A DNA stretch of 64,000 nt. It comes from Apostichopus japonicus (lineage: Eukaryota > Echinodermata > Holothuroidea > Aspidochirotida > Stichopodidae). Where the stretch lies: contig NC_092579.1 of assembly GCF_037975245.1 (NCBI RefSeq), forward strand, positions 5,641,001 through 5,705,000. Reading direction: 5' to 3'. A model generated the notes under the pieces. That model searched no databases. It was not told the origin of the DNA and saw only the letters and a program-made list of their open reading frames with translations. Made by a program: the position numbers and the translations under genes. Shown here in pieces: positions 46,201 to 59,700 of the stretch (its first letter is position 1; each line of letters opens with the position of its first letter).

Positions 46201-47143
46201 ACGGGCGAGGCACAAATCCGTTGTCTTTACAGAGCAGTCTTGTTTACTACTTACGTTTTGCCAAGCATATTTCAAACAGCAATGTGGCCTTGCTAATTAA
46301 ATCAATTAATAAAACTAGGAAGTTCTAAAGTACATAATTAAATAAAAAGTTACACATAGATTTGGCTTTAAAAACAGATTTTATTCCATCATGCAAGTCA
46401 TTACCTATTAAAAATGTCATAGCCAATAATCCACAGTATTTATTTTTAAGTTTAATATTTTAACCCTTTTGTTTTATCCCAGCACTTGATATTTCAGTTT
46501 TTTCAATGCTATTAAAACTATTTGTACATAACTTTAAAGTTTGAATTTAGCTCAATGCTAATTACCTGAAAAGACACGCAAGATTCGTTGCTGAAATAGA
46601 ATGGAAGAGGTCAAAATGAGGGGCTGGGTAGGGTTTGAGTGAGTCATTTTCATGTGAAGAACAATGAATTTTAGGACAATATTTGTTCACTTGTCAAAAA
46701 TCAACTCAAATTATTCCTATTCTCTTAATTATTTCATTGCCACAAATAAGCGTTAAATATCTTGCCAGCACTTTTGTCAGTCCAGTTGGCAACTAGCTGC
46801 TGTATATACTTTAGATATGAACCAAGAGGGTATTTATTCCATCACCACTTTTCGATTAGCTCCCAAGGGTATAGGTTTTGAGGAGCCCAACAAATCCTAC
46901 TTTTACGTTGTTAAACTCTCGAGTTTCAATCCACAGTAGTGAACTGAATACGGGATATATACAGAATTTTTTTATTCCCCCTCTCCATAATGGCTTTTTG
47001 TGATTTGCTTATCCTGTGTGTATTCAAAAGAGACATTTGGGGAAAACTTCATTCACTGGTCTCTTAAAGTGTAACTTTTCAATAATATTTTAAGTAAGAT
47101 AATATTCAGATAATATTTGATAATATTTATCAGGAGTAGAGTT
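46201..47143. other. Downstream of ADPRM, no feature supported
   Basis: AT-rich DNA after the ADPRM poly(A) signal. No recognisable ORF or repeat. Confidence 0.35.
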
Positions 47144-47398
47144 GGGATTCAGAAGGATTTTGTTGCGACTGTGACATTAAGTTCGGGAACATTTAAGGGG
47201 TATTGTGAGCATTTGCCAAAATATGCTAGAGTGACCAAAGTTGGTCAGTGGTCCAACTGTAAGGCTTCTTTCACTGCTACTGTGATGACATTTAATTTCA
47301 CCTTCCAAACTTTGGTGAGTTCGAATCTCAGTAAAGTGTTTTTCCGGGTAACAAATTCAGTGGCAATAAAGATGTCTAAGCATGTTAGAAGCAGGTAG
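47144..47398 (+). CDS. Possible orphan 3-prime exon, unknown protein
   Basis: The frame from an AG at about 47134 (ATATTTATCAG) reads VGIQKDFVATVTLSSGTFKG and continues about 85 codons to a stop at 47398, with an AATAAA about 105 bases later. Alternating polar/hydrophobic residues suggest beta strands, and its composition is less AT-driven than chance ORFs nearby. I do not recognise a family and found no partner exon upstream, so it may be a lone exon, a pseudogene fragment or chance. Confidence 0.22.
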   Translation, partial: GIQKDFVATVTLSSGTFKGYCEHLPKYARVTKVGQWSNCKASFTATVMTFNFTFQTLVSSNLSKVFFRVTNSVAIKMSKHVRSR

Positions 47399-47399
47399 T

Positions 47400-48823
47400 T
47401 TGGTTTTATTCTTTTAAATTTGGAAGATATTTTATGTCTTTAGATAATTTATTTGTACAATGCATGAAAGAATAATTCATTTTCAGATATTATAATTAAG
47501 AGCTTGCAATAAAAAATTTAAAAAATACCAAAGTAATATTTCAACTTTTCTGAGAAGGTATTATTTGTGTAAGTTGTACATGTTTGTCCAAAACAAAAGA
47601 AAGACTGCTTGCAAATGAGTGGACAGTACAGGAGTATTTCTTTATCTAATGACATAACGATTAGGTTTCTCAAGCTCCATCGAGATGGAAGTTATGCAGG
47701 ATGTTTCAACTCCATTATGAAGAATATTATAAAGAACTTCCTCTTATTATGCAGATTAGTTGACAAATTTTACATCTCTATAATAAATGAGTATTATTTT
47801 GGAAAAAATTCCTGAAGCTTCTCGTCTGAATGTAATAAAGCAAAGAGTGATTGCCTGTAAACTACTCGCAATTGGATTGGATGATTTTCTTGCATGCTTT
47901 GAATCCCGTCAGCGATGACTGTGCACTCGAGAATGTAAATATCACAAACGATGAGGCTTGTTGTAATTTGTATCAAAGAATTATTTGTACATCAAAAAAT
48001 ACAAAACAGGATGATGAAAGGAATTGTTTGAGAAGATACTGTCTACTCTGGACAGCTATGTGTAATCATTGATACGGGATATTCAAACACATAGTTCATA
48101 ACGAACCGTAACCCGATAAACAAAATCATTTCTTCAAGTGAATATATTGCACAACAGCAACTGTATGAAAGCAGCAAACATATCTTGGGTAATAAGACAA
48201 TGTTTACAGTACTTTACAAATAGGACAATAACGAGAAAACATATTAATACATCAAAATCAAACAGAAACTATTGAAATAACAGGGAAAGCCCCAACCATC
48301 ATTTTAGCCTGAAGTGACTTTTAATACAGCCCAGCCATGAAATAAACCCAACACAATAAAGAGACTCCTTTCTTTGGGGGTGGGGGGAATCTTGTGTCTT
48401 AAATGTTGTGTGTCACAGGGCTCCCATGTGTTTCACTCGGATATCCCATTATGAAAGCTTTGAGTTGAACTGTTCTTTCCTTCTTTTCGCCCTTATATTT
48501 TGTAAAGACTCGGGGCGGGGGAGGGCTGCTGTTACTGAAACATTGCTAGGGATAAGGGAAATGTCTAAGCCATCCACACACACCTACACACACACAAAAT
48601 GATGTTTCCAAAATAAAACATTTCAAAACTTTGACAAATCAATTAAGTAAAGAACTAGAGTAGCAATGCTACAGAATCTCAATACTACTGCAGTTGTTTT
48701 ATTTTGATGTGTATTGGTAGGTATTACAGATTGAGGTTATTTGGGAAAGTATGTTAAGAGATGAAGTGACAATAGCAATGCCAAATAATACTGAATGACA
48801 ACATTGGCAAGATGCAAGCAATT
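47400..48823. other. Intergenic, no feature supported
   Basis: No gene or repeat recognised between the possible orphan exon and the foldback element; short chance ORFs only. Confidence 0.35.
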
Positions 48824-49492
48824 AATCACCTTCAACTTCAATGCCACCAAATGATCCCTAATTGTACTTTCAAAAGTATTCCAAAAATCTGGCAAAATTG
48901 GATTCTTTCATAAAACAACACATGGTCACTGTTAGCAGTGTAAGATAAAAGCAATTATACAACACCTAATTGTATTCTGGTCATTTGATTGGTCAATTGC
49001 TCGTTGATTGCACGCAAAATCCGCTCTATTCCACTCTATGAAATAGAACCATGGGTTATACTTTTTTGGTAGCACTTTTTTCAATGGTAAGAGAGCAGAG
49101 AAACCTGTCTGTTCAAAACAATCTGTTGCATGAGTGCATTTTACCCATCTTAATATAATATGTTGTATAAAACAAATAATGAATGGTTTCCATTCGTGCA
49201 ATAGTGCAAAGATTTCATTCGTTGAAAGATGTAATTTGTTCCATTCAACTCGGCTGCGCCTTCCATTCAACTCGGCTGCGCCTCGTTGAATGGAACATTC
49301 CATCTTTCAACTCATGAAATATTTGCACTATTGCACTCATAACCATTCATTATTTATATACTAATCACCTTCAACTTCAATGCCACCAATTTACCAAATG
49401 ATCCCTAATTGTCCTTTGAAAAGTATTCCAAAACTTTGGCAAAATTGGATTCTTTCATAAAACAACATGGTCACTGATAGCAGTGTTACATA
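48824..49492. mobile_element. Foldback-type element with flanking direct repeats
   Basis: About 125 bases starting AATCACCTTCAACTTCAATG at 48824 are repeated directly at 49363 (539 bases apart). Between them is a long imperfect palindrome, 49174-49355, with arms of about 75 bases (AAATAATGAATGG... mirrored by ...CCATTCATTATTT; GTGCAATAGTGCAAA mirrored by TTTGCACTATTGCAC). Its centre holds a tandem pair of CCATTCAACTCGGCTGCGCC. A 123-codon ORF on minus across it is likely incidental. Confidence 0.7.
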
Positions 49493-50732
49493 GCTCCTTG
49501 CCATGATATTCTGGCCAGGTGACAATCTAATCTATTACACAAAAATATCACAAGTCGATACTTCTCACTCTGACTGCTATTTTGTAATTTTTCTCAGCTT
49601 AGGAACCATTTTATGTCTTCCAAATAACACTCCTGTCAATAAACAAATGTACCCCCCCCCACACCCAAAACTCTCCAAATTTATTAGTACTTATTCACAA
49701 GTCTGAAGGGTCCTGCTCAGGTGCTTGAATACGTTGACCCTTGGCTACGTATAAACAAAAAGAATAGCGACTTTTGCTAATGAAAAATGATAATTTACTG
49801 CACAAACATTAGCCATGTCTTACATTGAACCTTGGTACATCACTGGTTCATTGCCTAATAAATCATAATTGTGCCAAGTCATGCTCAGTTGCATTTTCAC
49901 ATTTATTTCAGAGGTCAATAGGTCAAACAGTGTTGAAGTTTTGTCACCAGAAATTTTAAAGGTTATTGCATGCAACCTCCAAGGTTTAGCCTGATTTAAA
50001 CTTGCTCAACAAAAGAAATTGAAATTCCTTTCCTGAAGGTTTAAAATACTAAACTTATTTCCAGCCATTGATGAGACAAATAAATTAAAATATATTAAAT
50101 GCTTCAAGGCTTTGAGAGTGGTAATAACATGTAGAACGAACATTTTTTTGTACTAACAGCCATATTTAGAGGCGATAGTAACCATCCATCCTTAATTGAA
50201 GACATGCCAACTCCCATCTCTCTCTGTTCATTCTTTGCTCATTTCATAAATATTATTTTAATTCACCACCTTGTAAGGATGGTGATCCAGATCAAGCACT
50301 CACTTAAGTCTCATTACTGCTTTGTTGTTCCAGAGCTATTTCAAACATTACCCCTAAAACTAATAACCGATATGGTTTCCAAGGTCTGCCACAATACATG
50401 TATATATGCCGCCGTATACAGTCGACAAAAGCATAAATACGGTACTAGAATCTCTTCAGAATTAGAAAAAGCTTTGTAGAAAATAAATATACAAAGTTAT
50501 CTTCTTTCTACATCGTTGTTGATCAACAGACACGATTCTCTAACAAAACTAGACTTCTACCTACTTGGTAAGGTATTCTGTTTATCACAGGACATTTCTC
50601 CAACTCCCCCCTCCTCCCTCCCCCTCCCCCCTCCCTCCCTCCCTCCCTCCCTCCCCCCCACCCACAGACTTTCACTCCGCATCTTCGGCAGAACAATGTA
50701 CAAAGTTTTTAGATGCCATAAATGAATTAGTC

Positions 50733-53700
50733 TCAGCTGGTGACGTTAAAGAAGAAGTTGACGGCTCTGTTAACGTCATAATCAGCTGCTCTGGCCAATC
50801 TCCTAAGTTCCTCGTTGGGTATTTCTTCTCCGAGGACCTCTTTAAGTTGTTGGACAGTTTCTTCCAGTCTGGACGCGTCCACGTGGACGCTCTCGCCCCC
50901 TGCGACCTCCTCATCAGATGAGCCCGAGTAACTTGGCAGCTGAAGAGGTGCAATCTGAAAGGAAATACACAGGAAACGTGTTTAGTTTCATCCCTTCTTT
51001 ACTACTCATGACAACACAACAGATCACGGCAGCATTCTCTGATTATTTCATGCTTTAAGTCCACTGAGTGGGAGGAGAGGAGATGGGGGGTGGGGGGGGG
51101 CTGGGTGTTACTTGTTATCAGAAAATAATACACATCCATTCTTAGCAAAGCAAACCAATAATGACTACCAGCTATAAAGCATACAGCATCTTTACTTTCC
51201 TGCTGAGGTGTTTTAGATTTGTGCACTAGAAGATTACTTCATAACTCATACAGAGAAGAAAGTGGCGGGGGATGGGTGAGGGGGTAACCCCATGTCATCT
51301 ATCTTATGACCATAAATTAGTTGGACAGTAGAAAGGTGTAAACTGTGATAACTTTGAAAAAAGACTTAGCGCTATCAACTGGGTGATTTTGTAATGTCAA
51401 CTTCATCTATTAAATGTGTTTAAGCCTAAACGTCTAGCAGTCCATCAGATATATCGTCTTTATTAGTAAAACTCATCATCCAGTTGCCTAATAAATGCTT
51501 TTAGAGTTACCTGTATGCAGGTAATCAGTTGCAATGGATTTAATTTCTTACACATGGTCCAGTAATCTACTACATATATCATATTCTTATTCCTGGTCCA
51601 GCAACTTTATCACATGTATCTCATACTTACCTGTAGTCCAGTAACTTATTGCAATGGATTTCAGTTTTTACACATGGTCCAGTAATCTACTATATTCTTA
51701 TACTTATTCATATTCTTATTCCTGGTCCAGCAACCTTATCACATTTATCTCATCATACTTACCTCTAGTCCACTAACCTATTGCATTGGTTTCATTTTAC
51801 ACATGATCCAGTAATCTACTAATTATATCATATTCTTATTCCTGGTCCAGCAACCCTTCTACATGTATCTCATACTTACCTCTAGTCCAATAACCTATTG
51901 CATTGATTTCATATTTACACATGGTCCAGTAATCTACTACATATATCATATTCTTATTCCTGGTCCAGCAACCTTATCACATTTATCTCATCATACTTAC
52001 CTCTAGTCCAGTAGCCTATTGCATTGATTTCATTTTACACATGGTCCAGTAATCTACTACATATATCATATTCTTATTCCTGGTCCAGCAACTTATCACA
52101 TTTATCTCATCATACTTACCTCTAGTCCAATAACCTATTGCATTGATTTCATATTTAAACATGGTCCAGTAATCTACTACATATATCATATTCTTATTCC
52201 TGGTCCAGCAACCTTATCACATTTATCTCATCATACTTACCTCTAGTCCAGTAGCCTATTGCATTGATTTCATTTTACACATGGTCCAGTAATCTACTAC
52301 ATATATCATATTCTTATTCCTGGTCCAGCAACTTATCACATTTATCTCATCATACTTACCTCTAGTCCAGTAACCTATTGCATTGATTTCATATTTACAC
52401 ATGGTCCAGTAATGTACTACATATATCATATTCTTATTCCTGGTCAAGCAACCTTAACACATTTATCTCATCATACTTACCTCTAGTCCACTAACCTATT
52501 GCATTGGTTTCATTTTACACATGGTCCAGTAATCTACTAATTATATCATATTCTTATTCCTGGTCCAGCAACCCTTCTACATGTATCTCATACTTACCTC
52601 TAGTCCAGTAACCTATTGCATTGAATTAATAATTTTAAGTCCAGTACAGTAATCTACTACATATATTATATTCTGATTCCTGGTCCAGCAACCCTTCTAC
52701 ATGTATCTCATACTTACCTGTAGTCCAGTAACCTATTGCATTGATTTCATTTTTACACATGGTCCAGTAATCTACTAATTATATCATATTCTTATTCCTG
52801 GTCCAGCAACCCTTCTACATGTATCTCATACTTACCTCTAGTCCAGTAACCTATTGCATTGAATTAATAATTTTAAGTCCAGTACAGTAATCTACTACAT
52901 ATATTATATTCTGATTCCTGGTCCAGCAACCCTTCTACATGTATCTCATACTTACCTGTAGTCCAGTAACCTATTGCATTGATTTCATTTTTACACATGG
53001 TCCAGTAATCTACTAATTATATCATATTCTTATTCATGGTCCAGCAACCCTTCTACATTTATCTAATACTTACCTCTAGTCCAGTAACCTATTGCCATAT
53101 GTTACGTTACTACTAGTGTTTCATTGATCTATTTCATGTATCAAACACTTGGCTTTAGTCCTACAAACTGTTGCAAAAATATTACATTATTTAAACATAG
53201 TCTATTAAACCTAGTTTATGTATCACACAATTACCTCTAGTTCAATAATCTACCCTAATTATTACCTTATCACACAAGGTTCAGTTACTTATTTTTATAT
53301 ACCACACGCTTACCCCTGGTCCAGTCCTGAGGTCCATTAAGCCCGAAGCTAAACCCTGAACGTCACGGCTGTAGTCTGAAGAATCGGAAGAATCAGAGTC
53401 GTACTGGAGACCCTTGTACCTGTGCACTGGATCACAACTATCGTCTTGTCTACAAGTAAAGAAAAAAAATGCTACATTTCAGCTATTTCAAATTTTGTTG
53501 GAAGTCTTGTATATCAGCATCAGTTAAGTCACAAACAAATTGTTCTTTTATGTAGACTGTTCCCGACCTACATTCCAACTTGAAGTAGATTATAAGGCAC
53601 GGTAGAACTGGTGCTAAGGTTGTGAGGAGACAGGTACGCGAGGAGCAAAGTTAATTCCAAGAATGTGTTATGGTTGAGATTTCCATTGCCACACATTAGA

Positions 53701-56700
53701 GCAGGCGTTCTCAATTAATTTTCTATATATAAGAAATACACCTTGAGAGAGAAATGTAACCTCACACCCAGATGAGCAATGTGTGCGGTAAGCCAGAAGG
53801 CTACTCATGCCATAAGCTAAATGGTCTACTTGCCATATCAATGCAAGATTGTGGGCCGACCCTTTTCTTTTGTGCAGGCAGAATTAACCTTTTTCCTCGG
53901 TTTCTGAGTATGACCTATAGGCTACCTAAGGAAAACATCTGTGTCAGTGAGAGAGACACTGCATCTTTTGTATAAACACACAACTGATGGAACTTGAAAC
54001 AATAGGATAATTACTCTAAATCCCATACCGCCATATCTATCTATTAAGAACAAACGTACCACTACAGTCACATCACTGTAAGCTTGTGGTCGAGCCCTGC
54101 GTTCTGTTTATGTTATTTGTCTAGTACAAGTCATGGCAGCTGATTTACAATTTTTTTTTGGTATAACGCAAGAGGGCTCAGGTAGGCTAAGAAGCGCAGA
54201 CAACTTTTTGCATATCTTCATATGCGTAAATCAGAGTTCATATTTATTCATAAAACGCACGGTTGCATTGCAGATCAAATATATTGGCCGCATGAATTGA
54301 TTTCGTTTAAACAGTCCAACTGAGAATTTTGGTAACCAATTCATCTGGAATAATTCCTTTATTCCTGTAGATGATGCGTTGGTTATGTATAATCTTCTGT
54401 TTAAGAGGAATGTATTATATGTCAGCGACCTGTTTGATCAGTATGGTAATCCAATGTCGTATGATAGGTTCATGCCCCGATTTCAGATTAATAGATTCCC
54501 ATTATCTTTATACTTTGGTTTAATTGATTGTATTCCCCTGGATTGGAGAAGGACTGGCTGTATAACAGCTGACTCTATTAATCACAACTGCAATTGGTTA
54601 AACTTGTATTACCAAGAAACCTGCACTTGGTTTAACTTGTATTACCAACAAACCGACAGTATTAGTAAAATGGAATAATGCTGTTAATGATTTACGGAGA
54701 ACGACTGGAAAGGTTTTCAAATGCCGAGTCATAGCCAGTGTTCCTTCTGTACAACACAGGTTGAAAGTCTGGAGAACTTATTTTGGGATTGTCAGTTCAC
54801 GTGAAATTTATTTTAGAAGTGGAAAACTGATTTTTAAGAAAGCAATTTTTCTTCCCAAAAAAAGATATCTTTTAAGGCTTTGGAAATGGATGTATCCATT
54901 CATATACATTTTTATGTGAAAATTCTACATGTGAAAAATTCTATTTACCAAACTAGTCACAAGAATCCTTGTATCGAGGAATTCTTTCTTAAATTTAAGT
55001 TTGCAATAAACGTTGAAAAGTACCTCAAGTCTCCTCAGTTTAACTGAAGTCAACAAAGAAGAATTAGAACAAAGTTAATTTTATGCAAGTTCAAAATGCT
55101 TTCTCTAATTTTGTTGATCTATTTCATTAGCTGTTGTTTCATCTATTTTTTGCATAAATAATGATTTGCATGTCCATTCAAGCTTTTGGCTGTGCCTCTT
55201 CCTGTGAGTTATAATATTATAAATATTAGTATTACGATATTTTTCTATTTTCATTCTGTACCAGAAAGCAGATTTCGAATAAATAAAGGGAAACAAAGAA
55301 AGAGGGATACCAATTTGAATGCCATTCTGGTCACAATTTTCCTTGTTCTTTATACTCCTTGGAGCACACATCAAGAGAGAAACATATTGTCAGACCCAGA
55401 TAAGCAATGTGCAATGAGGTAGGCTAGAAGACCACTCATGCTTAAAACATAACGGGCACACTTGTCAGAGTAATGCAAAATTGTGGGACACTGCATCTTT
55501 TTTTACAAAGACACAAAGTACTGGTACTTGAACCATATGAAACTTTCCTTGCGCTTCCCAAGGTTTGTTCATAATTTCAAAATGCCTCTCGGACACAGTA
55601 ATAAACTCATTTTCTCATTGTAGTTAAAGCAGCCTATTGCATCCAGTTTGAAGAACACTCTCTAATATTTGAAAATAAAATCTCACACTAATACATACCA
55701 CTAGGTTGACTATGAAAAGATTTATCTCAAATTTTTATAAACACAGTGAATACTGGCTAATGAAGGTTCACTTTCTGGAGAAAATGTATTTCAGTTCAAA
55801 CGATTGGCATCTAATTTGTGGTACTGCTTGGTAGGTACATTTGGTAAATATGGCCACTACACACATTTATTTCTGGTACTTAAACAACACATGCAAAATG
55901 GTTTTCCAAACTTCTTTGAGTGGCAACAGCCCAGCCTGATACAGACCAGCTAGATACAGACCAGCCTGATACAGACCAACCAGATACAGCCCAGCTAGAT
56001 ACAGACCGACCAGATACAGACCAGCTAGATACAGACAGGACAGATACATACCGGCCTGATACAGACTGGCCAGACAGACCGGCCAGATGCAGACTGGCCA
56101 GATACAGACCAGCTACATACAGTTAGATACAGACTGACCAGATACAGCCCAGCTAGATACAGACCGACCAGATACAGACCAGCTAGATACAGACAGGACA
56201 GATACATACCGGCCTGATACAGACTGGCCAGACAGACCGGCCAGATACAGACCACCTAGATAAAGACCGGCAGATACAGACCAGCTAGACACAGACCAGC
56301 CAGATACAGACTCGCTAGATTAGGACCAACTAGATACAGACCAGCTTGTGAAAAGTGACCACTTCAATCTTGAAAATGTCTTCTGGCTTCATTCAGAGCA
56401 TTCAATGTAGTTGTAAGACTTTCCAAACCTACCTGTGGCGGCTGACCAGTTTTGTGACTTCGTTTTGTAAATTTTCTGGGAGTTCCTCAAAGTCCTCTGC
56501 TTGAACCACCAATGGATGCTCGATCACATAGCTGATAGATGCTTCCTAGGCAGAGAAAAATAAAGAAAATGGAGAAAATATGATCAATATAAACCTAGGG
56601 AATAACTTAGACTTCCAGTTTTGTGTAGCAGTTTTTAAGTCTCTGAATTATTTCTCATATCGCGCACTATCGCACTATGGTTCCTGTCTACAAACAGCAC

Positions 56701-59700
56701 TATGCAGCTTTACTTTGGTATAGCATATTTGCCTATATATTGTACAGCAGAGTTGCACTACTCCCTCAAGTCTTCGCTTCACTAGCATTCCTTACTATGC
56801 TATAAGTTGTCACGTCACCCTTCGGGACTGTGAAAATTTACTTTCGTAAAACAGGAGTACTGCTAGAAAGATAGACTCACCTGTGATCAACCTTGCTCAT
56901 GTAACATTTGGGATCACCCACTGAGTCTTTCTTTTATCTCAAACACATTTGATTGTCTATTTTAGCAAAAAAAAATCTCTCCTGCAGCTTGTAGGGGGGT
57001 GGGGTGGGGGGTCAGATCAATTTGTGGTACAACACAAGAGTTGTATTCCCAAACGATTATGGCAGGAATAAATGTTGAAAATTCATCGGAAAACTGGCTC
57101 CTTTTGTTCAGAGGGGGAGACCAGGGAGATGAAGATATGAGAATGAAGGAGTTTATCTTACTCTCAGCGTAGATGCATGGAATTGATCAGCAACGCTGAG
57201 AAGAAATAGAACAGACTCCTCATCTAGCCTCGATTTTAGAGCACCTTCGCAGACTTTCTTCAAGTTATCCATCTGATGAGGGGAAAAAAACGAAAACCAA
57301 AAAAACCCAAGTATCAAATCAGGGATGAATCAGTTATGATAAAGGACATTGATATGACTTATTTTCTGTTTTTGTTTTCCTCCAAAAGTATTGAGAAAAT
57401 GATGAAGACAATATTTGAAAATTTGACCTGTTTTGGTGTAGGATATGGGATTTGAATGTGACAACCTTATTTTGAAGAGAGACTTTTTATTTATTCTGAT
57501 AGTTTCCCCGCTTCATTACCTCATTATCTATTGCTAACAGCCATCATATCTCCAAACTGGTGTATAAGTTTAAATAACTGATCTTTCTTATTTTGGTATT
57601 TTATATTCTAATACAGTTTTCCCCTTGTCATTACCTCATATCTATTGCTAACAGCCATCATATCTCCAAGCTGGTGTAAAATTTTAAAATTACTGATCTC
57701 TCTTATTTAGCTCTTTTATTCTGATACAGTTTTCCCCTCTTCATTACCTCATATCTATCGCTAACAGCCATCATATCTGCGAGCTGGTCTATGCTCATAG
57801 CACCGGTGTCTAGCTGACCGCTGTAAAGGTATCGAACAAACTGCACAAACAGGTCTGGATCTATATCGTGCACTTCTATTTTCCTGCAGAGGAACGAAGC
57901 AAATGACAAAGAAAAACAAAATATGTAACAATTCAGATTTGGCTAACGTACGACAAGCAAAAACACATCCTGTACATGACGTCCATTATCAAATTCACAT
58001 TTATCTTTGCATTAAAAATTAAATTCCAGGCTAGTATAAAAGAACCAAAAACTTCCCACAAACTGATGGAAAGTCACTCCTCATCAACATTCAATGGGCA
58101 TTCTTTCATAGTGACATGTTCTCTGGTAAAAATGATGACCCATAAATACTTGCTAAAATAATTATTTCTATTCCTAATCATCTTTTCACTGGTTAAATAT
58201 AGAAATGAGATTTCTGTCAGTATTTGTAAATTTACCGGTATCCATGGCCATAGGTGAACACTTACTTTCTTTCCTAACCATACAATTAAGTGGACGATAT
58301 TGATATGGACAAATACGTACTTTTATTTGCATAATCATATCGTTTCACTGGTACAGATAAAGATGTTGACCTGTCTTTGTAAACATAGATTACCTGGTAA
58401 AGATGGCGGTGGGAGACCATTTTTCTTTTCTTAATCATACACTTACCGATAAACATTGAGATGTGCTATTTTTTCTCCCGGTAATCATAATTTGACAGAT
58501 GGAATTTATTTGTTATTATTCATTTATTGCTAAAGACTGAGATGAGGGCAATAGATACTTCCTATTCATGATAGTAATTTTCACAGATAGCATTTCTATT
58601 CGTAATCAATCTCTTAGTGGTGAACACAAGAGATGTGAGACTCCTTACTTGTCTATAGATTCTCTCATGCCACTCATTAAGGCTCTCCTAAACCAGTCAC
58701 ATCTGGCTGCGATGATTGCACGATGAGCTTTCAGCACTCTGACTTCTTCTACCCTCTCGCTACCCTGCGTCTCCACCGGCGTACCACCCTGAGTGTGATC
58801 CACGATTATGTCTGCTGGCTCCTCTGAAAGGATTTTACCAGAAAAGTTCTCCGTAACAATACCTGCTCATAATTAGAATATATTTCTCCTACCCTGGACA
58901 TGATAGCAAAGGAAGGTGCTGCACATCAAGAATTTTAAACCTTCTAAGAAAATAAATTAGGTGAAAGTGATATAAATTGTCACAACACAAAGCAGCCAAC
59001 AGTGGTCTAAAATCAAGTCAAACTTTGATCAGATTGGTTTAAGCAGCAGTACTGGAAGCCACCAAAATGAGAATCTCAAATAAAAATTAAGAATCTATTT
59101 ACTTGAGATTAGAATCAATTTATTTGAGATTAGAATCTATTCACTTGAGATTAGAATCTATTTACTTGAGATTAGAATCTATTTACTTGAGATTAGAATC
59201 TATTTACTTGAGATTAGAATCTATTTACTTGAGATTAGAATCTATTTACTTGAGATTAGAATCTATTTACTTGAGATTAGAATCTATTTACTTGAGATTA
59301 GAATCTATTTACTTGAGATTAGAATCTATTTACTTGAGATTAGAATCTATTTACTTGAGATTAGAATCTATTTACTTGAGATTAGAATCTATTTACTTGA
59401 GATTAGAATCTATTTACTTGAGATTAGAATCTATTTGCTTGAGATTAGAATCTACTTATTTGAGATTAGAATCTATTTGCTTGAAATAAGAATCTATTTA
59501 CTTGAGATTAGAATCTATTTACTTGAGATTAGAATCTATTTACTTGAGATTAGAATCTATTTACTTGAGATTAGAATCTATTTACTTGAGATGAGAATCT
59601 ATTTACTTGAGATTAGAATCTATTTACTTGAGATTAGAATCTATTTACTTGAGATTAGAATCTACTCACTTGAGTTAGCACATGACTCCTTGAACCTCTC

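Noticed and set aside
48932..49303. 123-codon minus ORF through the foldback element
   Set aside because: It crosses the palindrome and repeats of a mobile element, with no family match. Kept as part of the element only.
51500..53330. CRISPR array
   Set aside because: Units of about 119 bp are contiguous tandem repeats without unique spacers, in a eukaryotic intron.
55867..56255. LAGLY/DTDQP repeat ORFs on both strands
   Set aside because: Produced by the 15-bp minisatellite, whose unit is a multiple of three.
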